From Pseudomonas sp. IAC-BECa141 (GTDB lineage Bacteria; Pseudomonadota; Gammaproteobacteria; Pseudomonadales; Pseudomonadaceae), in contig NZ_CP065410.1 in NCBI RefSeq assembly GCF_020544405.1, positions 2,542,001 through 2,606,000 of the forward strand: a stretch of 64,000 bases of DNA. The letters run 5' to 3'. Numbering within the stretch: the stretch's first letter is position 1; each line of letters starts with the position of its first letter. The translations under genes and the position numbers were made by a program. This document shows, piece by piece, positions 44,190 to 52,272 of this stretch. The notes under the pieces were generated by a model. That model saw nothing but the letters and a program-made list of their open reading frames with translations, ran no database searches and was not told the DNA's origin.

Positions 44190-45758
44190 GTGCAATTCGT
44201 GTTTGAAGACTACGTGCTCGACCAGCAGCGCCGGGAACTGACCTTGCGCGGGGAGGTAGTGACTGTCGGGCCGCAGGTCTTCGACTTGTTGCTGGTACTG
44301 GTTGGCAACCGCGAGCGGGTGGTGAGCAAGGACGAACTGTTGAGTGCCGTGTGGAGTGGCCGGATCGTTTCCGAATCGACCATCACCAGCCACATCAACG
44401 CCGTGCGCAAGGCTATCGGCGACAGTGGTGAACAGCAGCGCCTGGTGCGCACGGTGCCGCGCAAGGGCTATCGCTTTGTCGGTGAAATCATCCCGTGCGA
44501 CAGTCCTGTCGACGCACCAGAAGCACCTGCGAAACCCGAGGTGGCCGCGACACTTGTCCTGCCGGAAAAACCTTCGATCACCGTCCTTCCATTCCAGAAC
44601 CTCAGCGGCGATCCCGAACAGGACTACTTCGCCGACGGCATCGTCGAAGACATCATCACCGCGTTGTCACGCCTGCGCTGGTTGTTCGTCATCGCTCGCA
44701 ACTCCAGCTTCACCTATAAGGGCAGGGCGGTGGATGCACGAGGCGTCGGTCAGGAACTGGGTGTGCGTTATGTGCTGGAAGGCAGCGTGCGCAAGTGCGG
44801 CAACAAGATCCGCATCACCGGCCAGCTGATTGACACCTGCAGCGGAACGCACCTGTGGGCCGAACGCTTCGAAGGTCTGCTCGACGATATTTTCGAGCTC
44901 CAGGATCAAGTGGCCGAAAGCGTTGTGGGCGCCATTGCGCCACAGCTCGAACGCGCGGAAATCGAGCGGGCCAAGCGCAAGCCCACCGACAGCCTCGATG
45001 CCTACGATTACTACCTGCGAGGGACTGCCAAGCTGCACATCGGCACCCGAGCGGCGATCGAGCAGTCATTGGCGCTGTTCTACCGGGCGATTGAGCTGGA
45101 TCCGGAATTTGCCTCGGCCTACGGCATGGCCGCGTGGTGCCACTTTTGGCGCAAGCTCAACGGCTGGATGACCGATCGGTCTCGGGAAATCGCCGAAGGT
45201 GCGCGGCTGGCGCGAATGGGTGTGGAGCTGGGGCGCGATGACGCCGTGGCGCTGACCCGTTGCGGTCATGCTCTCGCCCATCTGACCGGGGATGTCGATT
45301 GTGGCATCGCCTTGCTCGATCGGGCTCGACTGCTCAACCCCAACCTGGCGCCGGCCTGGTATCTGGGTGGCATCCTGCGTGCCTTGCGGGGCGAAACCGA
45401 GGCCGCCATTGCCAACCTCGAGCACGCCGTGCGCCTGAGCCCGCTGGATCCGGAGATGTTCCGCATGCAGGTCGGGATGGCACTGGCGCACTTCTTCGCC
45501 GGTCGCTTCGAGCTCTCGGCTTCCTGGGCCGAGAAAGCGCAGGGAAACCTGCCCAGTCTGCTGGCAGCGGCGGCCTTGATCGCCGCAAGCCACGCGCTCA
45601 GTGGGCGAACCGACAAAGCCGGGCAAACCATGGAACGTGTGCGCCAGCTGGACCCGACCTTGCGGGTGTCCAGCCTGAGTGCGTGGCTGCCCATTCAACG
45701 GCCTGAAGACGTGGCCCGGTTCGCCGAAGGTTTGCGGTTGGCGGGGTTGCCGGAGTGA
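44190..45758 (+). CDS. Winged-helix DNA-binding regulator with TPR domain (CadC-like)
   Basis: 522 residues. The first 100 are an OmpR/PhoB-type winged helix (VFDLLLVLVGNRERVVSKDELLSAVW, then TITSHINAVRKAIGD and VPRKGYRFVG). A middle segment (SITVLPFQNLSGDPEQDYFADGI, then LEGSVRKCGNKIRITGQLID) resembles the TolB-like domain seen in adenylate cyclase-linked and CadC-like regulators. The C-terminal half is TPR repeats (ALFYRAIELDPEFASAYGMAAW and later copies). No transmembrane helix is evident, so it is probably cytosolic. Start is GTG 44190. The divergent NmrA-like/cupin pair is the likeliest target. Confidence 0.82.
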   Translation: MQFVFEDYVLDQQRRELTLRGEVVTVGPQVFDLLLVLVGNRERVVSKDELLSAVWSGRIVSESTITSHINAVRKAIGDSGEQQRLVRTVPRKGYRFVGEIIPCDSPVDAPEAPAKPEVAATLVLPEKPSITVLPFQNLSGDPEQDYFADGIVEDIITALSRLRWLFVIARNSSFTYKGRAVDARGVGQELGVRYVLEGSVRKCGNKIRITGQLIDTCSGTHLWAERFEGLLDDIFELQDQVAESVVGAIAPQLERAEIERAKRKPTDSLDAYDYYLRGTAKLHIGTRAAIEQSLALFYRAIELDPEFASAYGMAAWCHFWRKLNGWMTDRSREIAEGARLARMGVELGRDDAVALTRCGHALAHLTGDVDCGIALLDRARLLNPNLAPAWYLGGILRALRGETEAAIANLEHAVRLSPLDPEMFRMQVGMALAHFFAGRFELSASWAEKAQGNLPSLLAAAALIAASHALSGRTDKAGQTMERVRQLDPTLRVSSLSAWLPIQRPEDVARFAEGLRLAGLPE

Positions 45759-45774
45759 CGACGCAGTCGGCCAA

Positions 45775-46290
45775 TCAATCCATCGAAAAATGCATTCGCA
45801 TGTCCATCGCGGCATCGTACTGATTGCTGGCTACCCGGCGTTCGATCAGGCGGTCGGAGCCGCCCTCGGCGACGCGGCGTTCGATCAGGCGGTCGGAGCC
45901 GCCCTCGGCAACACGGCGTTCGATCAGGCGATCGGAGCCGCCTTCGGCAACACGGCGTTCGATCAGCCGGTCGGAGCCGCCTTCGGCGACGCGGCGTTCG
46001 ATCAGGCGGTCGGAGCCGCCCTCGGCGACGCGGCGTTCGATCAGGCGGTCGGAGCCGCCTTCGGCAACTCGACGTTCCATCAGCCGATCCGAACCCCCTT
46101 CGGCAATCTGGGTCGGCGCCTTTCTGGCCCGGTACTGTTGCACCGATGAAGGCTCTGAATCCGGAGTGCTGGTTTCCTGTCTGTTGGCCACCGGCATGTC
46201 GGGCAGGCAACTTGCGCCGAATGCATGAGTGGCAACTATCCAGGTGGCTGAAACAATGGCAACGGGCAATACCAATCCAATAGTTTTCAT
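45775..46290 (-). CDS. Secreted protein built of seven 13-residue repeats
   Basis: 171 residues. A signal peptide (MKTIGLVLPVAIVSATWIVATHA) is followed by a short polar linker and then seven tandem copies of AEGGSDRLIERRV (one with LMERRV), ending in a short unique tail. The repeats are amphipathic and strongly charged, likely helical. Similar repeat proteins occur in other pseudomonads as hypothetical proteins; no function is known to me. ATG 46290 is preferred because an AGGA site lies nine bases ahead; an ATG at 46299 is too close to it. The gene is isolated and converges on the TPR regulator gene. Confidence 0.72.
   Translation of the reverse strand: MKTIGLVLPVAIVSATWIVATHAFGASCLPDMPVANRQETSTPDSEPSSVQQYRARKAPTQIAEGGSDRLMERRVAEGGSDRLIERRVAEGGSDRLIERRVAEGGSDRLIERRVAEGGSDRLIERRVAEGGSDRLIERRVAEGGSDRLIERRVASNQYDAAMDMRMHFSMD
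45836..46108. repeat. Seven tandem 39-bp repeats
   Basis: The unit begins CGGCGTTCGATCAGGCGGTC and recurs every 39 bases, seven times; copies one to six differ at only a few bases, the seventh is more diverged. Because 39 is divisible by three, copy-number change keeps the reading frame. This predicts length variation between strains by slippage or unequal recombination. Confidence 0.92.
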
Positions 46291-46373
46291 CGTGATCATC
46301 CTGAGTCGTAGTGGGATTTCGTTATTGAACTTCCGGGTTGCAACCAGACAGGTTCTAAATCAATCGAATACTT

Positions 46374-46628
46374 TTAATGAGGAACTCCATGTTCCTGCGC
46401 GGACAGGCGAATTCGGTTATGCGCAATCAGGCGCATGACGTAGCCCAACTTGATCGCGGTCGGCCCGAGGATCGTCATCCCGTGGGCACCGACCAGCGTG
46501 GGCAAGGCCAGGTGAGCGTCAAACACATACGCCAGGAAGACTCCCGCCATCAACATGCCCAGACCCCCGATCAGCAATACGTGGGACAACTTCAGCACGC
46601 GGTACGAGTCTTCAAAAAAGTCATACAT
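46374..46628 (-). CDS. ppyR: Small membrane protein, PpyR-like
   Basis: 84 residues with two hydrophobic segments (VLLIGGLGMLMAGVFLAYVF and a second around ALPTLVGAHGMTILGPTAIKLGYVM). The start MYDFFEDSYRVLKLSHVL and the GPTAIKLGYVMRL block resemble the Pseudomonas family annotated as the transmembrane regulator PpyR, named for effects on psl and pyoverdine genes in P. aeruginosa. The match is from memory of the family pattern, so the symbol is tentative. It stands alone between the repeat protein and the FixJ-type gene. Confidence 0.55.
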   Translation of the reverse strand: MYDFFEDSYRVLKLSHVLLIGGLGMLMAGVFLAYVFDAHLALPTLVGAHGMTILGPTAIKLGYVMRLIAHNRIRLSAQEHGVPH

Positions 46629-46855
46629 GTTGATCAGCCATCCCTGGGTTCGTGAATGAGTGGGTAAATGTCGACGCGCACGGAAACCGCGAAGTCAATG
46701 ACTTTGCCGGCCGTTGCATCTGATGGAGGGATTTTACTGTTGGGCGTAGGGATCAACCATGTTGCATAAGTTTGGTTTTATCCTGCCCGTGTATGGAGAA
46801 GTCATACCAACGTATATAAACAACTATCAATGTGCGCTGAATAAGGGCGCTGCAT

Positions 46856-47494
46856 CTAATGGTTGATACCCAGGCTTTCGGCCATTCGAACCAGATCGGC
46901 GAACGATTGCGCGCGCATCTTGCGCATGGCCTGGCTCCGGTGAATTTTCACGGTGATCTCGCTCAAGCCGATGGCACTGGCGATCTGTTTGTTCATCAAG
47001 CCCGAAACGGCCAATCCCATTACCGACTGCTCTCTGACCGTTAGTGCCCCATAGCGGGTGCGCAATTCATGATGGCGGCGTTCGCACTCGCGGTGTGACC
47101 TGTCCCGCGTATGCGCGGCGACCACGGCATCGATCATTGCCTGCTCGCGAAACGGTTTTTCCAGGAAGTCGACGGCACCGGCTTTCATGGCGCGCACCGT
47201 CATGGCGATGTCGCCGTACCCGGTCATGAATATGATCGGCAGGTGGATTTTGGCGTCGGCGAGCGCCTGCTGAAAGACCAGCCCGCTGGTGCCTTGCAAT
47301 CGAACATCGAGCACCAGGCAACTGGGCAGGTCAGGTCGCTCGTATTTCATGAAGTCGGCGACCGATCCGAACAGCTCGACCTGCAGGCCGATGGAGCGAA
47401 GCAGGCTGCCAAGGGCCTCGCGCAGGGGGGCGTCATCATCAATGATGAAAACGATGGATTCAGGGTTTCGCTCGGGTGAAAGTTCTACGTCCAT
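46856..47494 (-). CDS. FixJ-family response regulator (REC plus LuxR-type HTH)
   Basis: 212 residues. Receiver domain: FIIDDDAPLREALGSLL supplies the acidic pocket, SCLVLDVRLQGTSG the phospho-acceptor Asp, FMTGYGDIAMTV the conserved Thr region and FLEKPFREQAM the Lys. The C-terminal LuxR-type HTH is LTVREQSVMGLAVSGLMNKQIASAIGLSEITVKIHR. No sensor kinase gene adjoins it, so it is an orphan. The ribosome binding site is weak, so the start may lie slightly downstream. Confidence 0.88.
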   Translation of the reverse strand: MDVELSPERNPESIVFIIDDDAPLREALGSLLRSIGLQVELFGSVADFMKYERPDLPSCLVLDVRLQGTSGLVFQQALADAKIHLPIIFMTGYGDIAMTVRAMKAGAVDFLEKPFREQAMIDAVVAAHTRDRSHRECERRHHELRTRYGALTVREQSVMGLAVSGLMNKQIASAIGLSEITVKIHRSQAMRKMRAQSFADLVRMAESLGINH

Positions 47495-47647
47495 ACGCGG
47501 GATGGCTTCGCGGCGATCGGGCTGCGCAGGATGCTGAACAACTCAATGGAAAGCTTTGCCCGAGCCTCCGGTTTTCATTGGATTTTGCTTGGCTAACCGT
47601 CCAGAGGCCATCGACCTGGTACTTCTTCTATCGATGGCCTTGATGGG

Positions 47648-49615
47648 TCAGTTTCCTGTCCGGGCGACAATCGCAAAATTCCCCGGTGCCTTTTCCAGCA
47701 ACCCCAGAAATCTCACGAGATCGACCTTGCTGCCATCCACCTTCAGATCATCGGAGGTGAGCGTTTCTTTCAGCCCGGCGGTGCCGCCCAGCAACTGGAC
47801 GAACAGGTCCTTGGTGACGGTCAGGGTTGCGTTGGCGTTCGCCGCGGTCGGGCCTTTTCGATAGTGCAGCACGGCGTTCTCGATCCACAGCACGAACGAT
47901 TCATTCGTATCGGTCAGCACCAGATTGAACGTCCAGTGCTTGCCATCTGCCGCCGGGCCGTCGAGGCTTGCGGCCATGGCTTCGAGGAAGCGTTCGGTGG
48001 GCGTCTGCTTCATCAGTTCGATCAGGTCGGAGCGTTTGACGCCCTTGGTCGGCGGGCCGTTGCGCAGTTCCATGGCAGCGGTCAGGTAGCTGTTGCGCCA
48101 GGTCGCCGATTCCGCCTGATAGCCCATCTGTTCATACGCGCGGGCCATCAGTTCCTTGGCGGCGGTGTCGTCCGGTTTGGCGAGCACAGCCTGGTCCAGC
48201 AGTTCGGCGACCCAGCGATATTCGCCCTTGTCATAGGCCACGCGCGCGGCTTCGACCACTTTGGCGTTGCCTCCCATCAATTCGACGTAGCGCTTTGCCG
48301 ACTCCTTGGGCACCAGCGGATTCAAGTGCGCGGGGTTGCCATCGTAGGCGCCCAGGTACAGCTGGTAGATCGCCTTGACGTTGTGGCGCAGGTCGCCGTA
48401 ATAGCCACGGGTGCCGAAGTACGACGCCAGCGAATCCGGCAGCTGGATCTTGTCGGCGATCTCGTTGGGGGTGTAGCCGGCGTTCATCAGGCGCACGGTC
48501 TGGTCGTGCAGGTACTTGTAGACATCGCGGTGCTTGGTGATGAATTCGCGGATCCGTTCGTTGCCCCAGATCGGCCAGTTGTGCTGACCGAAATAGACCT
48601 CGGTGTCGCCCAGTTCGTCGAGGGCGATTTGCGTGTATTCGGACCAGCGCAGCGCATCGCGCACCTTGGCGCCACGGATCGGCAAGAGGTTGTGCATGGT
48701 CTGCGCCAGCAGCTCCGCACCGCCATACGCCTTGAGCGCGGGGATCGAAAAAGTCAGCTCGGCCGGGGCTTCCGCGCCGGGCATGTTGTGGAACACGAAG
48801 CTGACGCCGTCGAGCACCAGCGGCTGGATCGGCTGGTCGATGATCTGCGTCGGCGGCAGGATGCCCATGCTGCCGTAGGCGACGTTCTTGCCCAGCCCCG
48901 TGTCGACGATGCCGGTCACGCCCGGGGTCAGGTTCTTGCCGAACTGATACATCGAACGCCGCGCCATCGCCGGGCCCGCCAGGATGTTTTCGCTGGTGGC
49001 TTCCTCCATGAACCCGGCGGGCGCGACGATGGGAATGTTGCGCTGGGCCACTTCACTGCTTGAGGTGATGCCCAGCACACCGCCGAAATGGTCGGCATGG
49101 TCGTGGGTGAAAATGATCGCGCTGACGGGCTTGTTGCCCAGATGCTCGCGGGCGAAGGCCAGCGCTGCGGCGGCGGATTCCCGGGAGGTCAGCGGGTCGA
49201 CCACGATCCAGCCGGTTTGCCCGTCGATCAGCGTCATGTTGGCGATGTCGAAGCCGCGCAACTGGTAAATCCCATCGCGGACCTTGAACAGACCTATCTG
49301 CGCATTGAGCATCGCGTGCCGCCACAGGCTCGGATTGACGGTAGCTGGTGCCGGGCCTTCGACGAAACGGTACGCATCGAAATCGATCAGGGCATTGCCG
49401 TCAGCGCCGAGGATCTTGCCGGTCGGGCGGGCGATAAAGCCGCGCTGGGCATCTTCCATGTCCCGGTTGTCGCTGAGGTCCAGGCCCTTGATCGACGCCT
49501 GGATCACCGCTGCCGTGGCGGGCGTGGCGTCGCCGGCTGCGACGCCGGGTTTGTTATCGCAGCCGGCGAGGGACAGCAGCGCCAAGGCGATGATCGTGTA
49601 GAAGGTCGGTTTCAT
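47648..49615 (-). CDS. SdsA-type alkyl/aryl sulfatase, lipoprotein
   Basis: 655 residues. A lipobox (LLSLAGC, Cys19) suggests anchoring to a membrane after export. The metallo-beta-lactamase core has FTHDHADHFGG with the two-zinc ligands, and EVYFGQHNWPIWGNERI is typical of SdsA1-like secondary alkylsulfatases. A dimerisation region and a C-terminal SCP2-like domain (WTFNLVLTDTNESFVLWIENAVLHY, then TLTVTKDLFVQLLGG) complete the family layout. It would hydrolyse sodium dodecyl sulfate or similar sulfate esters. A LysR gene is divergent with 105 bases between, as with sdsA1/sdsB1 in P. aeruginosa. Confidence 0.88.
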   Translation of the reverse strand: MKPTFYTIIALALLSLAGCDNKPGVAAGDATPATAAVIQASIKGLDLSDNRDMEDAQRGFIARPTGKILGADGNALIDFDAYRFVEGPAPATVNPSLWRHAMLNAQIGLFKVRDGIYQLRGFDIANMTLIDGQTGWIVVDPLTSRESAAAALAFAREHLGNKPVSAIIFTHDHADHFGGVLGITSSSEVAQRNIPIVAPAGFMEEATSENILAGPAMARRSMYQFGKNLTPGVTGIVDTGLGKNVAYGSMGILPPTQIIDQPIQPLVLDGVSFVFHNMPGAEAPAELTFSIPALKAYGGAELLAQTMHNLLPIRGAKVRDALRWSEYTQIALDELGDTEVYFGQHNWPIWGNERIREFITKHRDVYKYLHDQTVRLMNAGYTPNEIADKIQLPDSLASYFGTRGYYGDLRHNVKAIYQLYLGAYDGNPAHLNPLVPKESAKRYVELMGGNAKVVEAARVAYDKGEYRWVAELLDQAVLAKPDDTAAKELMARAYEQMGYQAESATWRNSYLTAAMELRNGPPTKGVKRSDLIELMKQTPTERFLEAMAASLDGPAADGKHWTFNLVLTDTNESFVLWIENAVLHYRKGPTAANANATLTVTKDLFVQLLGGTAGLKETLTSDDLKVDGSKVDLVRFLGLLEKAPGNFAIVARTGN

Positions 49616-49720
49616 TCTTGTTGTTCTCCGAGGGTCGAATGCGCTCCAGCCTAGGGGCAGGGCGGCGATGTATCCAATGCATTGTTTACATCCGGATAAT
49701 GCGTCGCTAGCATCGCGCGA

Positions 49721-50644
49721 ATGGACCTCAAACGACTCTCACACCTTCTCGCACTGGCCGATGAACGCCATTTCGGCCGCGCGGCCGAACGCGTTCATCT
49801 CAGCCAGCCAGCCCTGAGCCGCAGCATTCAGGCGCTTGAGAGCGAAACCGGGCAACGGCTGTTCGATCGCGATAGCGGCGACGTTCGCCCGACACCGGCG
49901 GGAGAGTTTCTGATCGAGCGGGCGCGGCGGCTGCTGTTCGATGCCCGCTCGCTGGAGCGGGACATGGCGCTCTACAGCGATCGCCAACTGGGCAGCCTCG
50001 CCTTTGGCGTCGGGCCTTTCCCGGCTGCGATGTTGATGCATCAAGTGGTGCCGCGACTGCGTCAGGATCACCCGGCGGTTACGCTGCGGGTGGAAGTGAA
50101 CAACTGGCAGATTCTCGAAGCGCGGTTGCGTGCTGAAGCGATCGAATTCTTCGTTGCCGACATTCGCAACTTCACGGCGGACTCCGACCTGCTGATCCGT
50201 TCGCTGGGCCAGGTCTCGGCAGGTTTCTTCGTACGACCGGAGCACCCACTGGCCGGGCGTAAAGTGGCGATGGGAGACCTGGAAGGCTATGGCATCGCCA
50301 CGACGCGCCTGCCGGAAGTGGTGAAACTCGAGACCGCCCGAACCCTCGGCATCCCCACCCGCCAGGCGCTGCCCATTGTGCTGGAGTGTGATGAAGTGGC
50401 GTTGCTCAAGACCGTCGCTGGCTCAACCGACACCATCCTCGGCGTCATTCATGGTGCTGTGGCTGAAGATATTCGGGCGGGGCGTTTGATCGAGCTTCAT
50501 GTTGTCGACAGGCCGGGGTTTCACTCCGAAATCGGCGTGGTGAGTTTGCAGGGCAGAAGCTTGTCGCCAACCGCGCTGTGTGTGATTGAGGCGGTCGTTG
50601 CCGAGATGCAATCCGTTCACGTCGAACAATCCCCACGTCTTTAA
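49721..50644 (+). CDS. LysR-family regulator of the alkylsulfatase gene
   Basis: 307 residues. The N-terminal HTH is LALADERHFGRAAERVHLSQPALSRSIQALE followed by LFDRDSGDVRPTPAGEFLIERA; the rest is a periplasmic-binding-like effector domain. The divergent position beside the sdsA-type gene points to SdsB-like control of that gene. In the shared promoter region TATCC and GGATA arms around 49670-49696 could be part of a LysR site. The effector is probably an alkyl sulfate or its alcohol product, by analogy only. Confidence 0.85.
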   Translation: MDLKRLSHLLALADERHFGRAAERVHLSQPALSRSIQALESETGQRLFDRDSGDVRPTPAGEFLIERARRLLFDARSLERDMALYSDRQLGSLAFGVGPFPAAMLMHQVVPRLRQDHPAVTLRVEVNNWQILEARLRAEAIEFFVADIRNFTADSDLLIRSLGQVSAGFFVRPEHPLAGRKVAMGDLEGYGIATTRLPEVVKLETARTLGIPTRQALPIVLECDEVALLKTVAGSTDTILGVIHGAVAEDIRAGRLIELHVVDRPGFHSEIGVVSLQGRSLSPTALCVIEAVVAEMQSVHVEQSPRL

Positions 50645-50691
50645 AGACGCGTCCTACAGCCACGATTTTCCTGGTTCGTTAACGTCATGCG

Positions 50692-50707
50692 GCCCCTTGC
50701 GAGGGGC
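50692..50707. terminator. Short hairpin upstream of the bacteriocin gene
   Basis: Six-base arms GCCCCT and AGGGGC with a TGCG loop, 48 bases after the LysR stop and 28 before the bacteriocin start. It may end the LysR transcript or sit in the bacteriocin leader; no U-run follows. Confidence 0.35.
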
Positions 50708-50735
50708 TGCCGATGCATGAACGAAAGGACAATCA

Positions 50736-51956
50736 GTGGCTGGTCAAAAGGACATTCCCCGGGTTCCCAACCCACCGGCGGGCGACGGGCATCACGTCAC
50801 TTACCGCTACATGACGGCCACCAAACTGGCTGATCAGAACGACCGACAAAACAAGTACGACGCCATGCTGGCGCGGCAAGACGCCTTCGAACGTAGCCGT
50901 GAGATGGCGGCGAACAAGCCAGAGCCAGCGCGCGCCGGCTGCGTGTTTGCCAAGTCGTGCAAGCTGCCGGACGCGATTATCGATTACTCGAATCCTTCGG
51001 GAATGGTGCCGACTGACAGCCTGAAGGATTACGGCGAGCTGGTTTTGCTCGGTGGGCGTGAGGCCGATGACAGCGGTGGAGTTGAACTCAAGAAAATCAG
51101 CGGCACGGCAATTTCAGCGGGGCTGGGCGCTTTTGCCCTTACCGGTGAGGCGTTCAAGGCATTGCCCGCGATGGCCTCTGCTGCCATCAGCCCGTTGCTC
51201 GGTCTGGTGGCGATGTTCATGCCGTCAAACCTGGGCGACAGCGCGCTCTATACCGAAGATCAGTTGCTCGCCCTCAAACAGGCCCGAATCCGCGTGCGCC
51301 TGCGCGTTGAACAGCAGGCCGATGGCAGTCTAAAGGGTTACGGCTTCTATACCGGCAAGAATCGCGACTGGGAGATGGTTGATGTCGTGCGGTTCGCTGC
51401 ACGCGGTAACCGGTTTATTGCAGACCTTGGTGAAGGTGTTGAGCTGATCTGGACGCCGGCTGTGGACGGTTCCGACATCCTCGGTATTCCGGCACTGGAG
51501 GCTGCTCCGCAAGCGCCGCATATCTGGGTGTATCCGCCGACGAAAGCGGCGGAGGGGATTCTGGTTAATCCGGTTTATCCGCCGGAGTATTGGGATTTCA
51601 TATTGGTGTTTCCGGCGAGTTCCGGGGTTCGGCCGCTGTACATTGTCTTGAATGTTTCCAGCAGGAAGCTTCCCAGCCCCGACCACGATTACCATTCGGC
51701 ACCTGAAACGGAAGAAATTGTCGGATTCCCGGGTTTGAAGGAAGCGAAGAAGAAAACACCAAAGCAGGGCGGTGGCGGTCTTCGAGAACGCTGGACGGAT
51801 GCTAAAGGCAGAAACATCTATGAATGGGACTCACAGCACGGAGAACTCGAAGCCTATCGTGCAAGTGATGGCAGCCATCTAGGGGCTTTTGATCATTTAA
51901 CAGGTGAGCAGATTGCCCCTCCCAAGAAAAACCGCAGCATTAAAAAGTATTTATGA
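50736..51956 (+). CDS. S-type pyocin-like bacteriocin with colicin E3-type rRNase domain
   Basis: 406 residues. Residues about 65-330 resemble the S-type pyocin domain (GCVFAKSCKLPD, then ISAGLGAFALTGEAF and PPEYWDFILVFP). The last 60 residues are nearly those of colicin E3: YEWDSQHGELE gives Asp365, His368 and Glu372, and NRSIKKYL gives Arg400, the four catalytic residues of the E3 16S rRNA nuclease, which cuts at the decoding site and stops translation. The start is GTG 50736 after AAGGA. There is no PAAR domain, no obvious TonB box and no long coiled-coil receptor-binding region, so how it enters a target is unclear. The immunity gene follows after seven bases. Confidence 0.88.
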   Translation: MAGQKDIPRVPNPPAGDGHHVTYRYMTATKLADQNDRQNKYDAMLARQDAFERSREMAANKPEPARAGCVFAKSCKLPDAIIDYSNPSGMVPTDSLKDYGELVLLGGREADDSGGVELKKISGTAISAGLGAFALTGEAFKALPAMASAAISPLLGLVAMFMPSNLGDSALYTEDQLLALKQARIRVRLRVEQQADGSLKGYGFYTGKNRDWEMVDVVRFAARGNRFIADLGEGVELIWTPAVDGSDILGIPALEAAPQAPHIWVYPPTKAAEGILVNPVYPPEYWDFILVFPASSGVRPLYIVLNVSSRKLPSPDHDYHSAPETEEIVGFPGLKEAKKKTPKQGGGGLRERWTDAKGRNIYEWDSQHGELEAYRASDGSHLGAFDHLTGEQIAPPKKNRSIKKYL

Positions 51957-51963
51957 GGCTGGA

Positions 51964-52218
51964 ATGGGACTGAAAGTCAGATTGAATTGGTATGACAAAA
52001 AAACAGAGCTCGCTGAGGGAAAGGAGTACTCGGTCGATCTCGGTGATGACGGTTCAATCATCGAGTCGTTGGGTCTGCTGGAGGAAAATGATATTTATGA
52101 CGGCGGGTTTGATGTACGGAATGACTGGATAGCAAAATTACAGCCATTGTTTACCCACAAAATCGAACCAGCGGTATTCGACTACCAAGTGTCCTTTCGA
52201 TACAGAACAACGTGGTGA
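51964..52218 (+). CDS. Colicin E3-type immunity protein
   Basis: 84 residues, the exact length class of ImmE3, with matching blocks: MGLKVRLNWYDKKTE at the start, EYSVDLGDDGSIIESLG in the middle and DYQVSFRYR near the end. It should bind and block the rRNase domain of the preceding toxin. ATG 51964 follows GAGG; the longer frame upstream overlaps the toxin and has no support. The gene is noticeably richer in AT than its surroundings, which is common for bacteriocin immunity genes. Confidence 0.88.
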   Translation: MGLKVRLNWYDKKTELAEGKEYSVDLGDDGSIIESLGLLEENDIYDGGFDVRNDWIAKLQPLFTHKIEPAVFDYQVSFRYRTTW

Positions 52219-52230
52219 GCAACCACTAGC

Positions 52231-52272
52231 AAAGGGGGCGGATGTATTTACGAAAATACATCCGCCCCCTTT
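52231..52272. terminator. Strong bidirectional terminator after the bacteriocin/immunity pair
   Basis: Perfect 19-bp arms (52231-52249 and 52254-52272) around ACGA, starting AAAGGGGGCGGATG; A- and T-runs at the outer ends give a U-run on both strands. It lies between the immunity stop and the convergent amidohydrolase stop, which it touches. Confidence 0.9.

Noticed and set aside
45679..46228. Plus-strand and third-frame open frames through the 39-bp repeats
   Set aside because: They stay open only because the repeat unit is a multiple of three; the minus-strand frame has a signal peptide and ribosome site.
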